Positions 12,432-23,679 are shown, counted from the stretch's first letter. The stretch: 64,000 nucleotides of DNA from Gari tellinella (GCA_922989275.2 OV277856.1:80867038-80931037); one strand, 5' to 3'. A program made the numbers and translations. Notes: generated by a model from the sequence alone, not told the origin.

Positions 12432-12575
12432 TCAAGAGTGACTGTCTTCTGTTTCCATGTCAACCTGACTTGTCTGTTGCTGATGCTGTGTTTTGAGGAA
12501 CTTCTTCAGCAAGTGTTCCAGAGATTTCATAGCTTTGCCCTCATCCTCCAGTTCTTTGCGCATTCTTTTCTGCTC
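12432..12575 (-). CDS. terminal coding exon of the small minus-strand gene
   Basis: It has an open frame of 47 codons plus TGA. The acceptor is preceded by a pyrimidine-rich CTTCATTTATTTTTTATAG. Charged, helix-prone coding sequence (KKFLKTQHQQQ near the end) stands out from the surrounding repeats. No AATAAA on the minus strand is seen close by; the first candidate is near 11971. Confidence 0.65.
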   Translation of the reverse strand, partial: EQKRMRKELEDEGKAMKSLEHLLKKFLKTQHQQQTSQVDMETEDSHS

Positions 12576-15500
12576 CTATAAAAAATAAATGAAGGCAATT
12601 TGTGAAATTAGCTTTTCAGAGTTCCAGATAAGGGAAGTATTTTAAACACATAAATCTTTTTTTCTGCATTAAACCCCACAGTGTCACTCATTAGAAGTGT
12701 CTCTTTTAGTCACACCATAGGATTTGGTGCAGAAATGAAGGAGAAAATGTTTAAAAACTGGAGTTTACTCCTTCTTATCTGGAGCCCTGACTTTTGACTT
12801 TGATATGCACTTTTAAAAGGTGTCTGAAAAGATAGAGTCTTCTATATATCTGAAATTTACTTTCCCATGCCTACCAGTGGGTTCCAGATAAGAGTGACTG
12901 AACTAAATATTTTCAGCATTTCCTCCTTAACGTTTAAACTTTGTTTTGACTACTCAATAAAATTGTCTCTTCGAGAATGAGTAGTCACACCATATATTTT
13001 TGAGCAGGCATAAAAAATTGTTTTCAAAATATTCCCCTTGTCTGGAGCTCTGACATAGGATATGCATGTACAATTTGTCACACATTTTTCATCTACCGGT
13101 AGATAAGAGTTACTTGACAACTCATAACAATTTGCAAAACTCATCAATACCATTTTTACCTGATTAGCTCTTAGAATGCAAACCTTGTAACCATAGTAAC
13201 CTATGCAAACAGTTTGGATCCTAATGGGATGCCAGGTAATGTGGTGTCTTATTAGAATCCAAAATGTGGGACACACTGACCATGTTTTGAAAAGAAATTT
13301 AGAAAAGTCTATTTTTAGAACAGTAGCAGAAGGCGATAGTTTCAGAGCTAGGAGGGTTGCGGTTAACCTAGCTTTACTGGTTCCAGCAATAAATACCAAT
13401 ATCAAAAACTTTTGCAAACAGCTTGGATCCAGACCAGGCCCCACTGAACTTGAGACTTGATCAGAATCCAAACTATGTCACAAAGTTCCTGTTTCTATAA
13501 AATAAAGGTTGAGCCAAGTTTTAGAAGTATAGCACTCATCATTTTCATATGGCAGTTATTCAGTGTTGAATAAGATAAATACACCTTTTAATGCCTTTAC
13601 TTTATTCTTCCAATAAAGAAACAAGGGCCACTATGGCCCTAAATCGCTCACCTGGTACACATTGGCAAATTTAACCTATAGTGACCTAGATTATGACTGG
13701 ACATGTATACCCACAATCAACCTCTAGAGTGTAAACAAGATTTTCCAATGATTTGACCTAGTGACCTAGTTTTTGACCCGACATGACCCACATTCAAACT
13801 TGGCCTAGATTTCATCAAGACAAACATTGTCATCAAGTTTCATGAAGATCAGATGAAATTTGTAGCCGCTAGAGTGGTCACAACCAATTGTGGACGGACA
13901 GTCGACGAACATTCAGCGATCCTAAAAGCTCACCTTGGCACTTCGTGCCAGGTGAGCTAAAAAGTCCTGAATACAGTATCAATATAAGAAATACATGTAT
14001 TTCTATATCCTAGAAGGTCGTTGCTTAAAGCAGGTTGAAGGTAAAGCAGAATGTGCCTAAAGGCGCATTCTACTTAGTTTCAGCCTGCTTTAAGTGGTCA
14101 CCTATTTTCAAAACTAGAACGGCTATCACTAAAGGTGAAAAATACCCCCACTATACAGCACTCTGTCACACTCTGCAGACGTTTTCAATAAGGTTTTACA
14201 ATAAGGTCAAAGGTGTAAGCCAAGGTCATAATGATTTCAAAATGGTATATGACACTCTGCAACTCCTGAGTAACATTCATGCTGAGTATCAAGTAAATCC
14301 GGTTGAAAGTGAAGGAGGAATTCGCCGTACAAGATTATGCCTGCCAATTTTAAGACCAATTTCAAGACCAAAGGTCAATGTCACAGAGATTTGAAATTTG
14401 TGTTTTGCACATCTACTACTCCTGAGTAACATTTATGCCAAGTATCAAGTGAATCAGGTTTAAAGTGAGGGAGGAGTTCAAAGTACAAGATTTTGCCTGC
14501 CAATTTCAAGACTGATTTCAAGGAAAAAGGTCAAGGTCATGGTCACAGAGACCTGAAATTTGTGTCTTGCACATATACTACTCCTAAGTAACATTTATAT
14601 CAAGTGAATCAGGTTGAAGTTGAAGGAGTTGTTCAAAGTACAAGATTTTGACTGCCAATTTCAAGACCAATTTCAAGGCCAAAGGTCAAGGTCACAGAGA
14701 CCTGAAATATGTGTCTTGCACATCTACTACACCTGAGTAACATTTATGCAAAGTATTATGGCAGAACACTACTCCTTTTTGTGTCAAAAAACTTCTTACA
14801 GATCGGACATTTTTACAGTTATACAGACGTACAGAAGTAATTTTCGCAAAATGGCGGTAGTATCTTCAAGGCGGACCATTCCGGTCACGTTATTCTTGTG
14901 ATAAAACGTTAATAATTGGTCAGTATGAAATCGAGAGACTTTTTAAGTTTGTATAAATGAAAAAAGCAATGTAAACTACTTCAGATTTGATACATTAATG
15001 GTGGCTGTTGATATAGTGTAGACGTTATTACGGTATCCGCTGGTAGCAAGAAAGGTCCGTGTTTTACACAATGGCCTAGGTCTTTTTGGCTCAGTCGGAA
15101 CACCTCACAAGTTTCTGCTATACTCCTGTTCAGAGTGCTTTGCCAACAGAATTTGGAATTGGCCAAGATGTTACGATGGGGTCCTAGATAAGTCAACATC
15201 CGATTTGAGCGTGATTAACCGACAGAAAAGGTTTATGAAAAAAAAGCAAACATGTCAAAGCTAATTTATGGGGGAAAACGACAATTTAATAGATCATACA
15301 CATTATTTTCCACTCCTCCAGCAGGACAAAAAAAAGTAATATACCAAGTTATAGTCTACTTTCAGTCCGAATGACCGCTCAACCGACTGTACATTTACTC
15401 CCCTGATCATTTAGCCATCTTGCCTACAATATTGAGCACTGCTAACATATGGCGCAGTCAAATGCAGCCGCAGTACCGACTCAGACCCTTCACAGGTACC

Positions 15501-16895
15501 CATGTTAACCCCTGGGTGGAGAGGAGCAATTCGCGGTACATGTCTTGCTCAAGGACATTCCTATACATCATCGGGGACTCAGAAAAAATCCCCTAGTCAG
15601 ACCGCTCGTCCGGCGTGGGATCGAACTCACGACCCCTGGTACCGTAGTACTGCATCTTTTGATATCTGGAGCCCTGATTTAACCCATTATAACAACATTT
15701 TAGAAAAGATATAATGCTTACTTTACCTTCTGAATTCATCATTTCCACTAATGATGCATCTGCAAGGTATGTTGTAGATTCACCATCTACTTCAAGAGTG
15801 ATGTAAAATCTGTAAAATATGTAAAAACAGTAGTTTTAATGTAATTTGCAAAGAAATCTTTAAGCACTGTGGTATTTTACAAAATGTTAGGAAAAGTTGT
15901 TTTTTTTACTTGGGAAAGGGGGCCGAATATCGCTTACCGGACCCCAAAAATGTCACAAAACTGGGCTGCCATAGAAATTAAATGTCATTCCAGTTTTATA
16001 GTTTTTGTTAGCGTCAAACTCAAACTCAAAGGGGTCAAAACTTTAACTTGAGGACGAGTGACAAATTCCATTTCTTTTATCCCTGTATCATGATACTAGA
16101 AACAAGCTATTGGGCAATAGGTTAAGGGGGTTATGGTCAAAGCGTACCGATTCAAAACATACCATTTTTGGTCGAAGCGTACCACATAGAGGATAAAAGG
16201 ATATACATATAGGGAAACATTCAATTTGTTATAAGTTGATGTGAAGACAAAGCATTATCTTTGAAAATTTAGTAATTAGGAACAAATTTGCCATTATGGT
16301 CATCAGTTCACAATGTTTCAAAATATTAATATTAGTGTCAGTGTCAACAATTATGTTGATCCTGACAATTCTGTTTTCCAGTGCTACGTCATACTCTGTC
16401 TGTTTACATTTAGCGAGCATGCGCACTCGGGGACAACAAACCCGAAAGCTACGTATAAGCTAGCAGTGTGCTGCCAAGAAATCCAAAACTATGGGCCCCA
16501 GGGCCCACTGGACATGAAAAAAGGGGGCCATTTTTTAAAAGTTTGGGCCCCACATTTTTTTCTCATAATGATAGAAAACACAATAAAAATAACTTGTTTT
16601 CCAATTACGACATTCGCCAGTTGTGTGCTCTTTTTCTTAAAGTGATTTAGTCTAGAAACAGATTGCAAGTCATAGAAACTGACCCACCAGTGTAAGCAAG
16701 CCACGTGTGATCTTTTAACCACCTATGCTGAAAAGTTCAACCCTTCTTTTTCTCGGCGGATATACCATTCGTGCGTTTCGAAGAGCGGTCAACTTTATCA
16801 AACTCGGTCGTCGGCTGTAGAGGGGTTTCTGTTTTTTAGAATCAATTGAACGTTTTTACTACTTACGGCTGTGTTCTGATCCGCGATAGCGTCAT
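12432..16895 (-). CDS. predicted small coiled-coil-like protein, 86 aa, three exons
   Basis: Gene model: join of 16867-16895, 15722-15809 and 12432-12575 on the minus strand (29 + 88 + 144 nt = 87 codons including TGA). Exon 1 starts MTLSRIRTQ and ends with two bases of a codon before GTAAGT. Exon 2 supplies the third base and reads FYITLEVDGESTTYLADASL and onward, ending in phase 0 before GTAAGC. Exon 3 begins EQKRMRKELEDEG after a TTTATTTTTTATAG acceptor and ends VDMETEDSHS. The middle of exon 3 is Lys/Glu-rich with regular Leu, compatible with a helix or coiled coil; the tail is Gln/Glu-rich. There is no signal peptide or membrane segment. I do not recognise the family. An extra small exon between exons 2 and 3 is possible if the stronger donor AAG/GTAAAG at 15726 is used. 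The model is inferred from splice signals and phase only. Confidence 0.55.
12617..12790. mobile_element. MITE, CAGGGCTCCAGATAAGG-type ends
   Basis: Left GTTCCAGATAAGGGAAGTAT and right CTTATCTGGAGCCCTG are inverted. Lies in the intron next to the terminal exon of the minus-strand gene. Confidence 0.7.
12886..13051. mobile_element. second, adjacent copy of the same MITE
   Basis: Left GTTCCAGATAAGAGTGA and right CCCCTTGTCTGGAGCTCTG. Only ~95 bp separate it from the copy at 12617-12790. The two copies differ by many substitutions. Confidence 0.65.
13206..13475. repeat. two CAAACAG-type hairpins flanking ~145 bp
   Basis: One palindrome is at 13206-13266 (GCAAACAGTTTGGATCC with mirror GAATCCAAAATG). 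A second is at 13413-13475 (GCAAACAGCTTGGATCC with mirror GAATCCAAACTATG). The intervening segment is open on both strands, but only as a shadow of the repeats. Confidence 0.6.
13619..13962 (+). mobile_element. short pearl/Helentron-like element
   Basis: The left end reads ACAAGGGCCACTATGGCCCT (hairpin) then CGCTCACCTGG. One core unit with GACCTAGTGACCTAG follows. The right terminal hairpin pairs CTCACCTTGGCAC with GTGCCAGGTGAG and is followed by CTAAAAA. A minimal member of the family at 17661-18746. Confidence 0.75.
14028..14105. repeat. AAAGCAGGTTGAA hairpin repeat
   Basis: Palindrome: TTAAAGCAGGTTGAAGG with mirror CAGCCTGCTTTAAG, and AATGTGCC with GGCGCATT at the tip. Related copies are at 34080-34150, 57100-57190 and 58390-58446. 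Confidence 0.7.
14106..14790 (+). repeat. tandem ~150-160-bp units with GGTCAAGGTCACAGAGACC
   Basis: The marker ACTCCTGAGTAACATTTATG starts at 14262, 14418, 14580 and 14729 (periods 156, 162, 149). Each unit holds CAAGATTTTGCCTGCCAATT and AAGGTCAAGGTCACAGAGAC. The 119-codon open frame at 14035-14394 is a repeat artefact. Confidence 0.8.
14791..15354. other. no gene recognised
   Basis: Intronic to the minus-strand gene if the model is right. A 72-codon minus frame (14981-15199) shows no domain. Confidence 0.35.
15355..15655 (-). mobile_element. tRNA-derived SINE, minus strand
   Basis: On the minus strand there is a polymerase III B-box-like GAGTTCGATCCCA after GGTACCAGGGGTCGTG, then a body containing ATATGGCGC. 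A second copy at 33368-33612 matches along the whole length (AATGACCG, AACATATGGCGC, TTCACA, GGTACC blocks). The head of this copy abuts a TCTGGAGCCCTG MITE end at 15665-15680, so it is probably truncated. Confidence 0.6.
15722..15809 (-). CDS. internal coding exon of the small minus-strand gene
   Basis: Bounded by TATTTTACAG on the acceptor side and by AAA/GTAAGC (or AAG/GTAAAG five bases earlier) on the donor side. It is open only in the frame reading YITLEVDGESTTYLADASLV. Choosing the GTAAGC donor joins directly in frame to the terminal exon. Confidence 0.6.
15810..16866. other. intron 1 of the minus-strand gene; no gene seen
   Basis: Contains local repeats such as GGTCAAAGCGTACC/GGTCGAAGCGTACC (16137-16185) and an imperfect GGGCCC-rich patch near 16492. 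Open frames here are short and overlap on both strands, with no recognisable product. Confidence 0.4.
16867..16895 (-). CDS. first coding exon of the small minus-strand gene
   Basis: ATG at 16895-16893, nine codons (MTLSRIRTQ) and two further bases before a GCC/GTAAGTAG donor. The leftover phase matches the exon at 15722-15809. An in-frame stop lies upstream, so this ATG is the first in its frame. Short and therefore less certain. Confidence 0.5.
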
Positions 16896-16984
16896 GCACG
16901 TTTTCTCTGTGGAATACTTAATATTATTTTCGTCTATTTCCTTATTTTACTCCGCGTATATCGAGAACTTTGAAAAAAGTCTAT

Positions 16985-17075
16985 CAGTGTAGCTGCATTA
17001 CTTTTTGGTCAGCCATCTTTCAACAAAACAAACGAGAAGGCATGAGAGATTATCAGCGATTGGACTATAGCGGAT
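16985..17075 (-). promoter_or_regulatory. candidate promoter / first exon start of the minus-strand gene
   Basis: On the minus strand a CCAAT box (AGTCCAATCGC, about 17058-17068) is followed by AAGATGGCTGACC, a YY1-type motif common at TATA-less start sites, about 120 bases before the ATG. The region just upstream (17150-17280) is CpG-rich with repeated TTTTTATGCGCC. This is inference only. Confidence 0.4.
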
Positions 17076-17660
17076 ACTTCCGGTCGACGTATCCAATGAA
17101 ATTAGTCGTTTCAAATGCTCTAATAGTACGGAACGACTAAAACATTGACCGTCGTAGCGGGAAATTCTTTTTTTCGCGATTTTTTCAGCGCGCCCTCGGG
17201 CCCATTTACGGGAATTTTTATGCGCCGTATGTGATTTTTATGCGCCAATGGCGCAAGGCCGCGGCCTTGACAGAACACTGGCAGAACAGCTGCTAGTATA
17301 CAGCGTCGCTTTTCATCTCATTCATTTTTACGCATTATTATCTGAATAGGTCCTATGAATACTACAAAGGTCTAACATAAGTTGCAAAAAGCGTGATTTT
17401 ACCGAAAATTAGATTTAATATTTTCTCCAAGTAAGACCGACGCCATCCGAATGAAGGACCAAGAGTATGCATATGACATTAAATGCCCGGATGACTGGAA
17501 AAGAGAATATGCCGCCATATACGGCTTCTGATCAGGATCCAAACTGCTTGAAAAAATTTTGAGCACCTATCATGCAATAGATAGTCTTTCTTTATGCAGC
17601 TTCTGATCAGGATCCAAATTGATCAAAAAGTAATAGTAAAAGTCACTACCAAATATATTT
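17076..17660. other. CpG-richer upstream region, no gene seen
   Basis: Two half copies of the CAAACAG hairpin (CTTCTGATCAGGATCCAAAC) occur at about 17524 and 17598. TTTTTATGCGCC occurs twice near 17215-17245. Confidence 0.4.
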
Positions 17661-18746
17661 AACAAGGGCCACCATGGCCCTAAATCGCTCACCTGGTTCA
17701 CCATATAAAACTTGACCTATAGTGACCTAGATTACGACTGGACATGACTCACAATAAACCTCTAGAGTGTAAACAAGAATTTTCTATGCTTTGACCTAGT
17801 GACCTAGATTTTGACCAGACAGAATCCATGTTTGATTTTGACCTAGATTCGATGTATGCAAATATTCTGAAAATATTTCATTCAGATCTAATGAGATTTG
17901 TAGCCTCTAGAGGGTTAACACTGTTTTTCTTTGATTTGACGTAGTGACCCAGTTTCTGACCAGACATGATCCATATTTATACTTGACCTAGATATCAATT
18001 AGGCAAACATTCAGACCAAGTTGCATTAAAATCCAATGAAATTTGTAGTCTCTAGAGAAATCACAATGTTTGTCTATAATTTGACCTAGTGACCTAGTTT
18101 TTGACCAGACATGACCCACATTCACACTTGACCTAGATATTAATGAGGAAAACATTTTGACCAAGTGTCATGAAGATCGGATGAGATTTGTAGCTTATAG
18201 AGTGTTAACAAGGTTTTCCTATGATTTGACCTAGTGACCTAGTTTATGACCCGACATGACTCATATTCAAACTTTTTTTTTTATCTAGATATTAATTAAG
18301 CAAACATTCTGACCAAGTAACATAATAATCCAATGGGATTTGTAGCCTCTAGAGTGTTCACAAGGTTTTTCGATGATTTGACCTAGTGACCTAGTTTTTG
18401 ACCGGACATGACCCATATTTGAACTTGACCTAGATATCATTAGGCAAACATTTTGATCAAGTTTCACTAAGATCCAATGAGATTTGTAGCCTCTAGAGTG
18501 TTCACAAGGTTTTTCTAAAATTTGACCTAGTGACCTAGTTTTTAACCTGACATAACCCACATTTGAACTTGACCTATATTTTATCAAGACAAACATTGTC
18601 ATCAAGTTTCATGAAGATGGGATGAAATTTGTAGCCGCTAGAGTGTTCACAACCAATTGTGGACGGACGGACAGACAGACGACGTACGACAGACATCCAG
18701 CGATCCTAAAAGCTCACCTTGGCACTTCGTGCCAGGTGAGCTAAAA
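17661..18746 (+). mobile_element. full-length pearl/Helentron-like element
   Basis: Left end GGGCCACCATGGCCC hairpin and CGCTCACCTGG. The core has at least five units with TTTGACCTAGTGACCTAG, starting at about 17791, 17935, 18081, 18226, 18378 and 18524. Then comes a GGACGGACAGACAGACGACG tract, and the right hairpin pairs CTCACCTTGGCAC with GTGCCAGGTGAG before CTAAAAA. The layout is that of pearl elements. It encodes no protein; the 106-codon minus frame at 18285-18605 reads through the repeats. Confidence 0.8.
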
Positions 18747-19319
18747 AGCATTAAAGCAAATATAGTCTGTTCTAAAACTAAGTGTCAATAATTGTGGATC
18801 TTAAGCTCTACACGGCTTCTGATAACGATCTAAAATGTATGAAAGCAAATCTTTCATCCGTTAAAAGGTGGCTTTTGATCAACTAGCTTTTCTTGAAAAG
18901 TCGTCTGTTCTAAAAGTTTAAACACGGAATTATACAAAACAGAATAGCAACTCAGTGAAGTTGAATAGGCGAGCATCTGAGCTCTCGCGGCGGTAAAATT
19001 TTGCGAGATTATGTGTCACGTGACAACATCTTCACTTTTTGCCTCGTTGTCCGTCATTTGTGGGGTGAAAATTTACCGACTCGAGTGTTTTTATTGACAT
19101 TTTATAGAATATAAATGACTTGGTGTACATTCCTATCAATTCACGGGAAAACCCGTGAACAATGCTTCGAAACAAACATTTATCAAATTAACTACTGATA
19201 GAAATTTTCTGATCAAGTCTCGCGAGTCTCGTATGCGCCGCACGAGATTTGCGATATAGCGCGAGGTTTCAATTCCGTCAGTGTATAATTCTATGGTTTA
19301 AACTAATAAAAAAATGTCA

Positions 19320-19384
19320 ACCATTGTGGATCCTGATCAGATGCCGCTTTACGCGGCTTCTGATAAGGATCCAAAAGGCTTGAA
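19320..19384. repeat. CAAACAG-type hairpin module
   Basis: TGGATCCTGATCAGATGCCG and its mirror CGGCTTCTGATAAGGATCCA around a CTTTACG tip. Confidence 0.7.
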
Positions 19385-19789
19385 AAGTTGCATCCGTGAA
19401 AAGATGGTTGTTACGCGAACATAACCGACTGTCACTTTTCCCCCACCCACTCCGTAACGAGCTAAGGCTGGGCAATAAGTTTTCATAAGGCCGTATTACT
19501 AATTCATCAACGAAATTCAGTACATAAAACATTAATAAATTACATAGAGAATTTGACTGATCAGTTGAAATTGTGTATGTTGGAGTAAATTACGAAAATT
19601 TGACATTTTTACTTACGAAATGCTTGCATCACCCTGTGCCGACTTTTTTGGAACTAAAGGGCCCGTTCGATACACTGTTCCGATTGTTCCGGACAGACGG
19701 AACATCAATCGAATGCAGTGGAACAGTGTTCCGGACATGTTCCAACTGTTCTTGATCCTTGATTCTGGTTTTCGAGGTGGTGCAGTCGG

Positions 19790-19832
19790 AACAGTGACGT
19801 CATCAACATGGCGGCAATCGGAGCAATTGTAG
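19790..19832 (+). promoter_or_regulatory. CRE plus ATGGCGGC motif, possible start site
   Basis: TGACGTCA (19795-19802) is followed directly by TCAACATGGCGGCAATCGG, a YY1-like motif at an ATG. Reading from that ATG gives only 13 codons with no clear splice donor, so a gene here is not shown. Confidence 0.25.
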
Positions 19833-20262
19833 ACGCCAGATTTTTATAAATGTTGCTTTGGAGTGTTTTTCACCACTCCTGAAGCAACATTCAAGCACAA
19901 ATGTGCACAGTCAGTTAAATGTATCAGCCCCGTCCTGCATAGTAATATTTTGGGTCAAATTGGCCAGCGGAATTTCAACAATTGCATCAAAACCTTAACT
20001 GACACCAACCCCGATGCACAAGTACATGACATATTTTTATCTAATTTTTATACCGGGTTTCTTGTTGGTTATACCAATTTTTTTTATATGATATAGTAAA
20101 AAACAAACATTATTATAAATGTGTCAAGTTCCTGTGCTCCGACACAGACGTGGCTACATTATAAGCGCTACAATTTGACTGGTGTACAAATGTTCTTCAG
20201 TATAATGAGGATGAAAATGGTGATTATTTTAAGAAATTTAGCAAGTGGTACTAATTTAGTGC

Positions 20263-22737
20263 TGCTCTGTAACGACCCGTTTTGTAGTAACGTTGCAAAT
20301 TGTAGTAATTACTACAAAGTGCGTTACTACACTTTGCGTTGAACCCTCACAACCCGTTTTGTAGTAACGTCGCATTGTGTAGTAATTACTACAAAGTGAA
20401 TTGACAGTGCTATTTCAAAGTGTAGTAAAGTTCTATAAATTATGTCATAGATGGTAAATTGCAACGAATTTTCGAGTAAACCTTCACATTGACATTATAC
20501 GTGTATACAAGAAATATGATAGTGATAGACGACCTATTTGAGAAATTATCTCCAAAATGATTTATAAAGCACATTGCGACCCGTTTTGTAGTAAAGTTGC
20601 AAACTGTAGTAAAACACTAAAAAGTGGGTTTTCAGATATTTTTCAAAGTGTAGTAAAGTTCAATAAATCATGTCATAGATGTCGGATTGTGACGAAATTT
20701 AGAGTAAACCTTCACATTGATACTATGCGAGTGTACAAGAAATATGAAGACGATCAATGCAACTTTTGAGGAGATATCTCATAATATGACATATAAAGGG
20801 TCTTGCGACCCGTTTTGTAGTAAAGTTGCAAACTGTAGTAAAACCACTAAAAAGTTGATTCACAGAGATATTTCAAAGTGTACTAAAGTTCTATAAATCA
20901 TATCATAGATGTCAAATTGCAACGAATTTGGAGTAAACCTTCACAGTGACACTATACGTGTATACAAGAAAAATAATAATGATAGACGACCTATTTGAGA
21001 AATTATCTCCAAAATGATTTATAAAGCACCTTGCGACCCGTTTTGTAGTAAAATACTACAAAGTGAATTAACAGTGCAATTTCAAAGTGTAGTAAAGTTC
21101 TATAAATCATGTCATAGATGTCAAATTGCTACGAAATTTTGAGTAAACCTTCACATTGACAAAATACGAGTATAAAAGAAATATAATAATGATGGACGAC
21201 CTATTTGAGAAATTATCTTCAAAATAATTTATAAACCACCTTGCGACCCACTTTGTAGTATTTTACTACAAAACGGGTCGCAGGGTCCTTTATAAATCGT
21301 TTTAGGAGATAATTTCTCTGACAGGCTCTCTATCGTTATTATATTTCTTATACATTCGTACAACATCGATATGAAGGTTTACTCCACATTTTGTCGCAAT
21401 CGGATATCTATGACATGCTTTTTTTTAAACTTTAGTACACTTTGAAATATCAATGTCAACAAAATTTAGAGTATTTTACTACAGTTTGCAACTTTACTAC
21501 AAAACGGGTCGCAAGGTCCCTTATAAATCATTTTGGGGATACTTTCTCAAACAGGCCATCTATCAGTATCATATTTCTTAGACACTCGTACAGCATCGAT
21601 ATGAAGGTTTATTCCAAATTTCGTCGCAATCGAATATCTATGACATGATTTATAGAACTTTACTACACTTTGAAATAGCACTGCCATCCCACTTTGTAGT
21701 ATTTTACTACAAAACGGGTCGAAATGTCCTTAATAAATCATATTTGAGATAAGTTATCTGACAGGCCGTCTATCGTTATCATCTATGACATGAGTTATAG
21801 AACTTTTACTACACTATGAAATATCACTGTCAATCCACTTTGTACTGTTTTACTACAATTTGCAACTTTACTACAAATATCTATGACATAATTTATAGAA
21901 CTTTACTACACTTTGAAATAGCACTGTCAATTCACTTTGTAGTATTTTTACTACAAAACGGGTCGCAAGGTGCTTTATAAATCATTTTGGAGATAATTTC
22001 TCAAATAGGTCGTCTATCATTATCATATTTCTTGTATACACGTATAATGTCAATGTGTAAGTTTTCTCCAAAATTCGTTGCAATTTGACATCTATGACAT
22101 GATTTATAGAACTTTACTACACTTTGAAATATCTCTGTGAATCCACTTTTTTGTGGTTTTACTACAGTTTGCAACTTTACTACAAAACGGGTCGCAAGAC
22201 CCTTTATATGTCATATTATGATATATCTCCTCAAAAGTTGCATTGATCGTTTTCATATTTCTTGTACACTCGCATAGTATCCATGTGAAGGTTTACTCCA
22301 AATTTCGTCAAAATCCGACAGCTATGACATGATTTATAGAACTTTACTACACTTTGAAAAATATCTGAGAACCCACTTTTTAGTGTTTTACTACAGTTTG
22401 CAACTTTACTACAAAACGGGTCGCAAGTTGCTTTATAAATCATTTTGGAGATAATTTCTCAAATAGGTCGTCTATCATTATCATATTTCTTGTATACACG
22501 TATAATGTCAATGTGAAGGTTTACTCGAAAATTCGTTGCAATTTGACATCTATGACATGATTTATAGAACTTTACTACACTTTGAAATAGCACTGTCAAT
22601 TCACTTTGTAGTAATTACTACAAAATGCGACGTTACTACAAAACGGGTTGTGAGGGTTCAACGCAAAGTGTAGTAACGCACTTTGTAGTAATTACTACAA
22701 TTTGCAACGTTACTACAAAACGGGTCGTAACAGAGCA
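20263..22737. mobile_element. giant inverted repeat built of ~210-235-bp modules
   Basis: The two ends are near-perfect reverse complements over several hundred bases (left TGCTCTGTAACGACCCG; right CGGGTCGTAACAGAGCA). Inside, the module GCGACCCGTTTTGTAG repeats in forward sense at about 20577, 20806 and 21032. It then repeats in reverse sense (CTACAAAACGGGTCGC) from 21268 onward, with spacing of 208-240 bp. The symmetry centre is near 21265; the right side is about 470 bp longer. The palindrome GTAGTAATTACTAC occurs twice near each end. Two matching 70-codon frames (20557-20769 + and 22231-22443 -) are mirror images, not genes. No transposase is seen. Confidence 0.85.
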
Positions 22738-23263
22738 TCCTGGTATGAGGTTATCAATTTGATGCGAACTAGTTTGAGATGTTTTTTACAGCCGACAATT
22801 TTAAAATAGATTACAAAAAGTTAAAACAGTTGCACCATTCTCATACTTTCTAAGACTTTGAATATTTGAAGAGCATAATGTATAGATAAGTCTAAATATG
22901 TGCTTGAGCCTGAGCCTTGACCGCTGTCTTACTTTTATACATGTAGATCTCATTGTTCGTTAAAGCAGAAAACGCCGACTTTCTGATTTATTTTTATCTT
23001 GTTTAAAGCTGTCGCTTGTCTTTAGTATGGGTTAAACTATACTATAAAACCTAAATAATATGGCTAAGAATTTATAAAACGTTTTGAATGTTTTATCTAC
23101 GCGCTTCTGATAAGCCTTTATTGTTTTCGCTTATATCAGCCTCGAATAAGATAACGACATCCTATTATGTTTACTAAATGTTTGAAAGAGACAATTCCGT
23201 TTTTTGAAAAAAACAACCATACTTCCGTAGCGTAAGCGTTATTTCTTTTCTTTTCTATAAACA
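22738..23263. other. no gene recognised
   Basis: AT-rich unique-looking sequence without exon-like segments. Confidence 0.35.
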
Positions 23264-23506
23264 GGTGCCTGTTCCATGAAACTTCGTACAGAAAATGTTG
23301 TCGTAAGGCAGATTATAAAAGTCTCAATGATCATTTATTTCTCCACCTAATCCTGTCTTGTGACATCTCTTTGGAATCGTCTTAAAAAGACGATTTCAAA
23401 GAGATATCACTAGATAGGATTAGATAGAGAAATCAGTAATCAAATGTGTTTTAAAGTTTTGACTTACGACAGTTTTTTTCGTACGATGTTTTCTGAAATG
23501 GGGCCC
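23264..23506. mobile_element. foldback MITE, GGGCCCCATTTC-type end
   Basis: The left end GGTGCCTGTTCCATGAAACT and right end (reverse complement GGGCCCCATTTCAGAAAACA) pair imperfectly and continue with TCGTAC and GTCGTAAG blocks. A central palindrome reads GAATCGTCTTAAAAAGACGATTTC-like (GTCTTAAAAAGAC). Confidence 0.6.
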
Positions 23507-23679
23507 AGGCGTATACTAGAAATGTTAAGACTTTAGCAAAAAGTTTGGCCCTAAAACATAAATTTATCAAAACAATCTCATTCCATCCAAGTTATTGCAC
23601 TTTCATAATAAGACAGCACATTCATCTTTTTTAAGTGGTTGCTATACACAGGTTTTAGTATTTTCTAACTAAAGAGCCA

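Larger units (their letters stand above)
18747..20262. other. non-coding with hairpin and candidate promoter
   Basis: A half hairpin is at about 18810. A GGGCCCGTTCGATACACTG motif at 19659 resembles PIF/Harbinger-type ends, but no partner end was found. Several short plus-strand frames (19573-20342) lack recognisable domains. Confidence 0.4.

Noticed and set aside
13150..13195. Extra exon between exons 2 and 3 of the minus-strand gene, ending GCTAATCAG/GTAAAA
   Set aside because: It could fit in phase if exon 2 used its other donor, but its acceptor lies against a hairpin repeat and the direct join is also in frame. Left as an open alternative.
19655..20096. PIF/Harbinger-type element suggested by GGGCCCGTTCGATACACTG and following short frames
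   Set aside because: No matching opposite terminus, target duplication or transposase motif was found.
20557..22443. Two matching 70-codon open frames (20557-20769 + and 22231-22443 -) that look like a conserved small protein
   Set aside because: They are mirror copies within the giant inverted repeat; other modules of the same array do not keep the frame.
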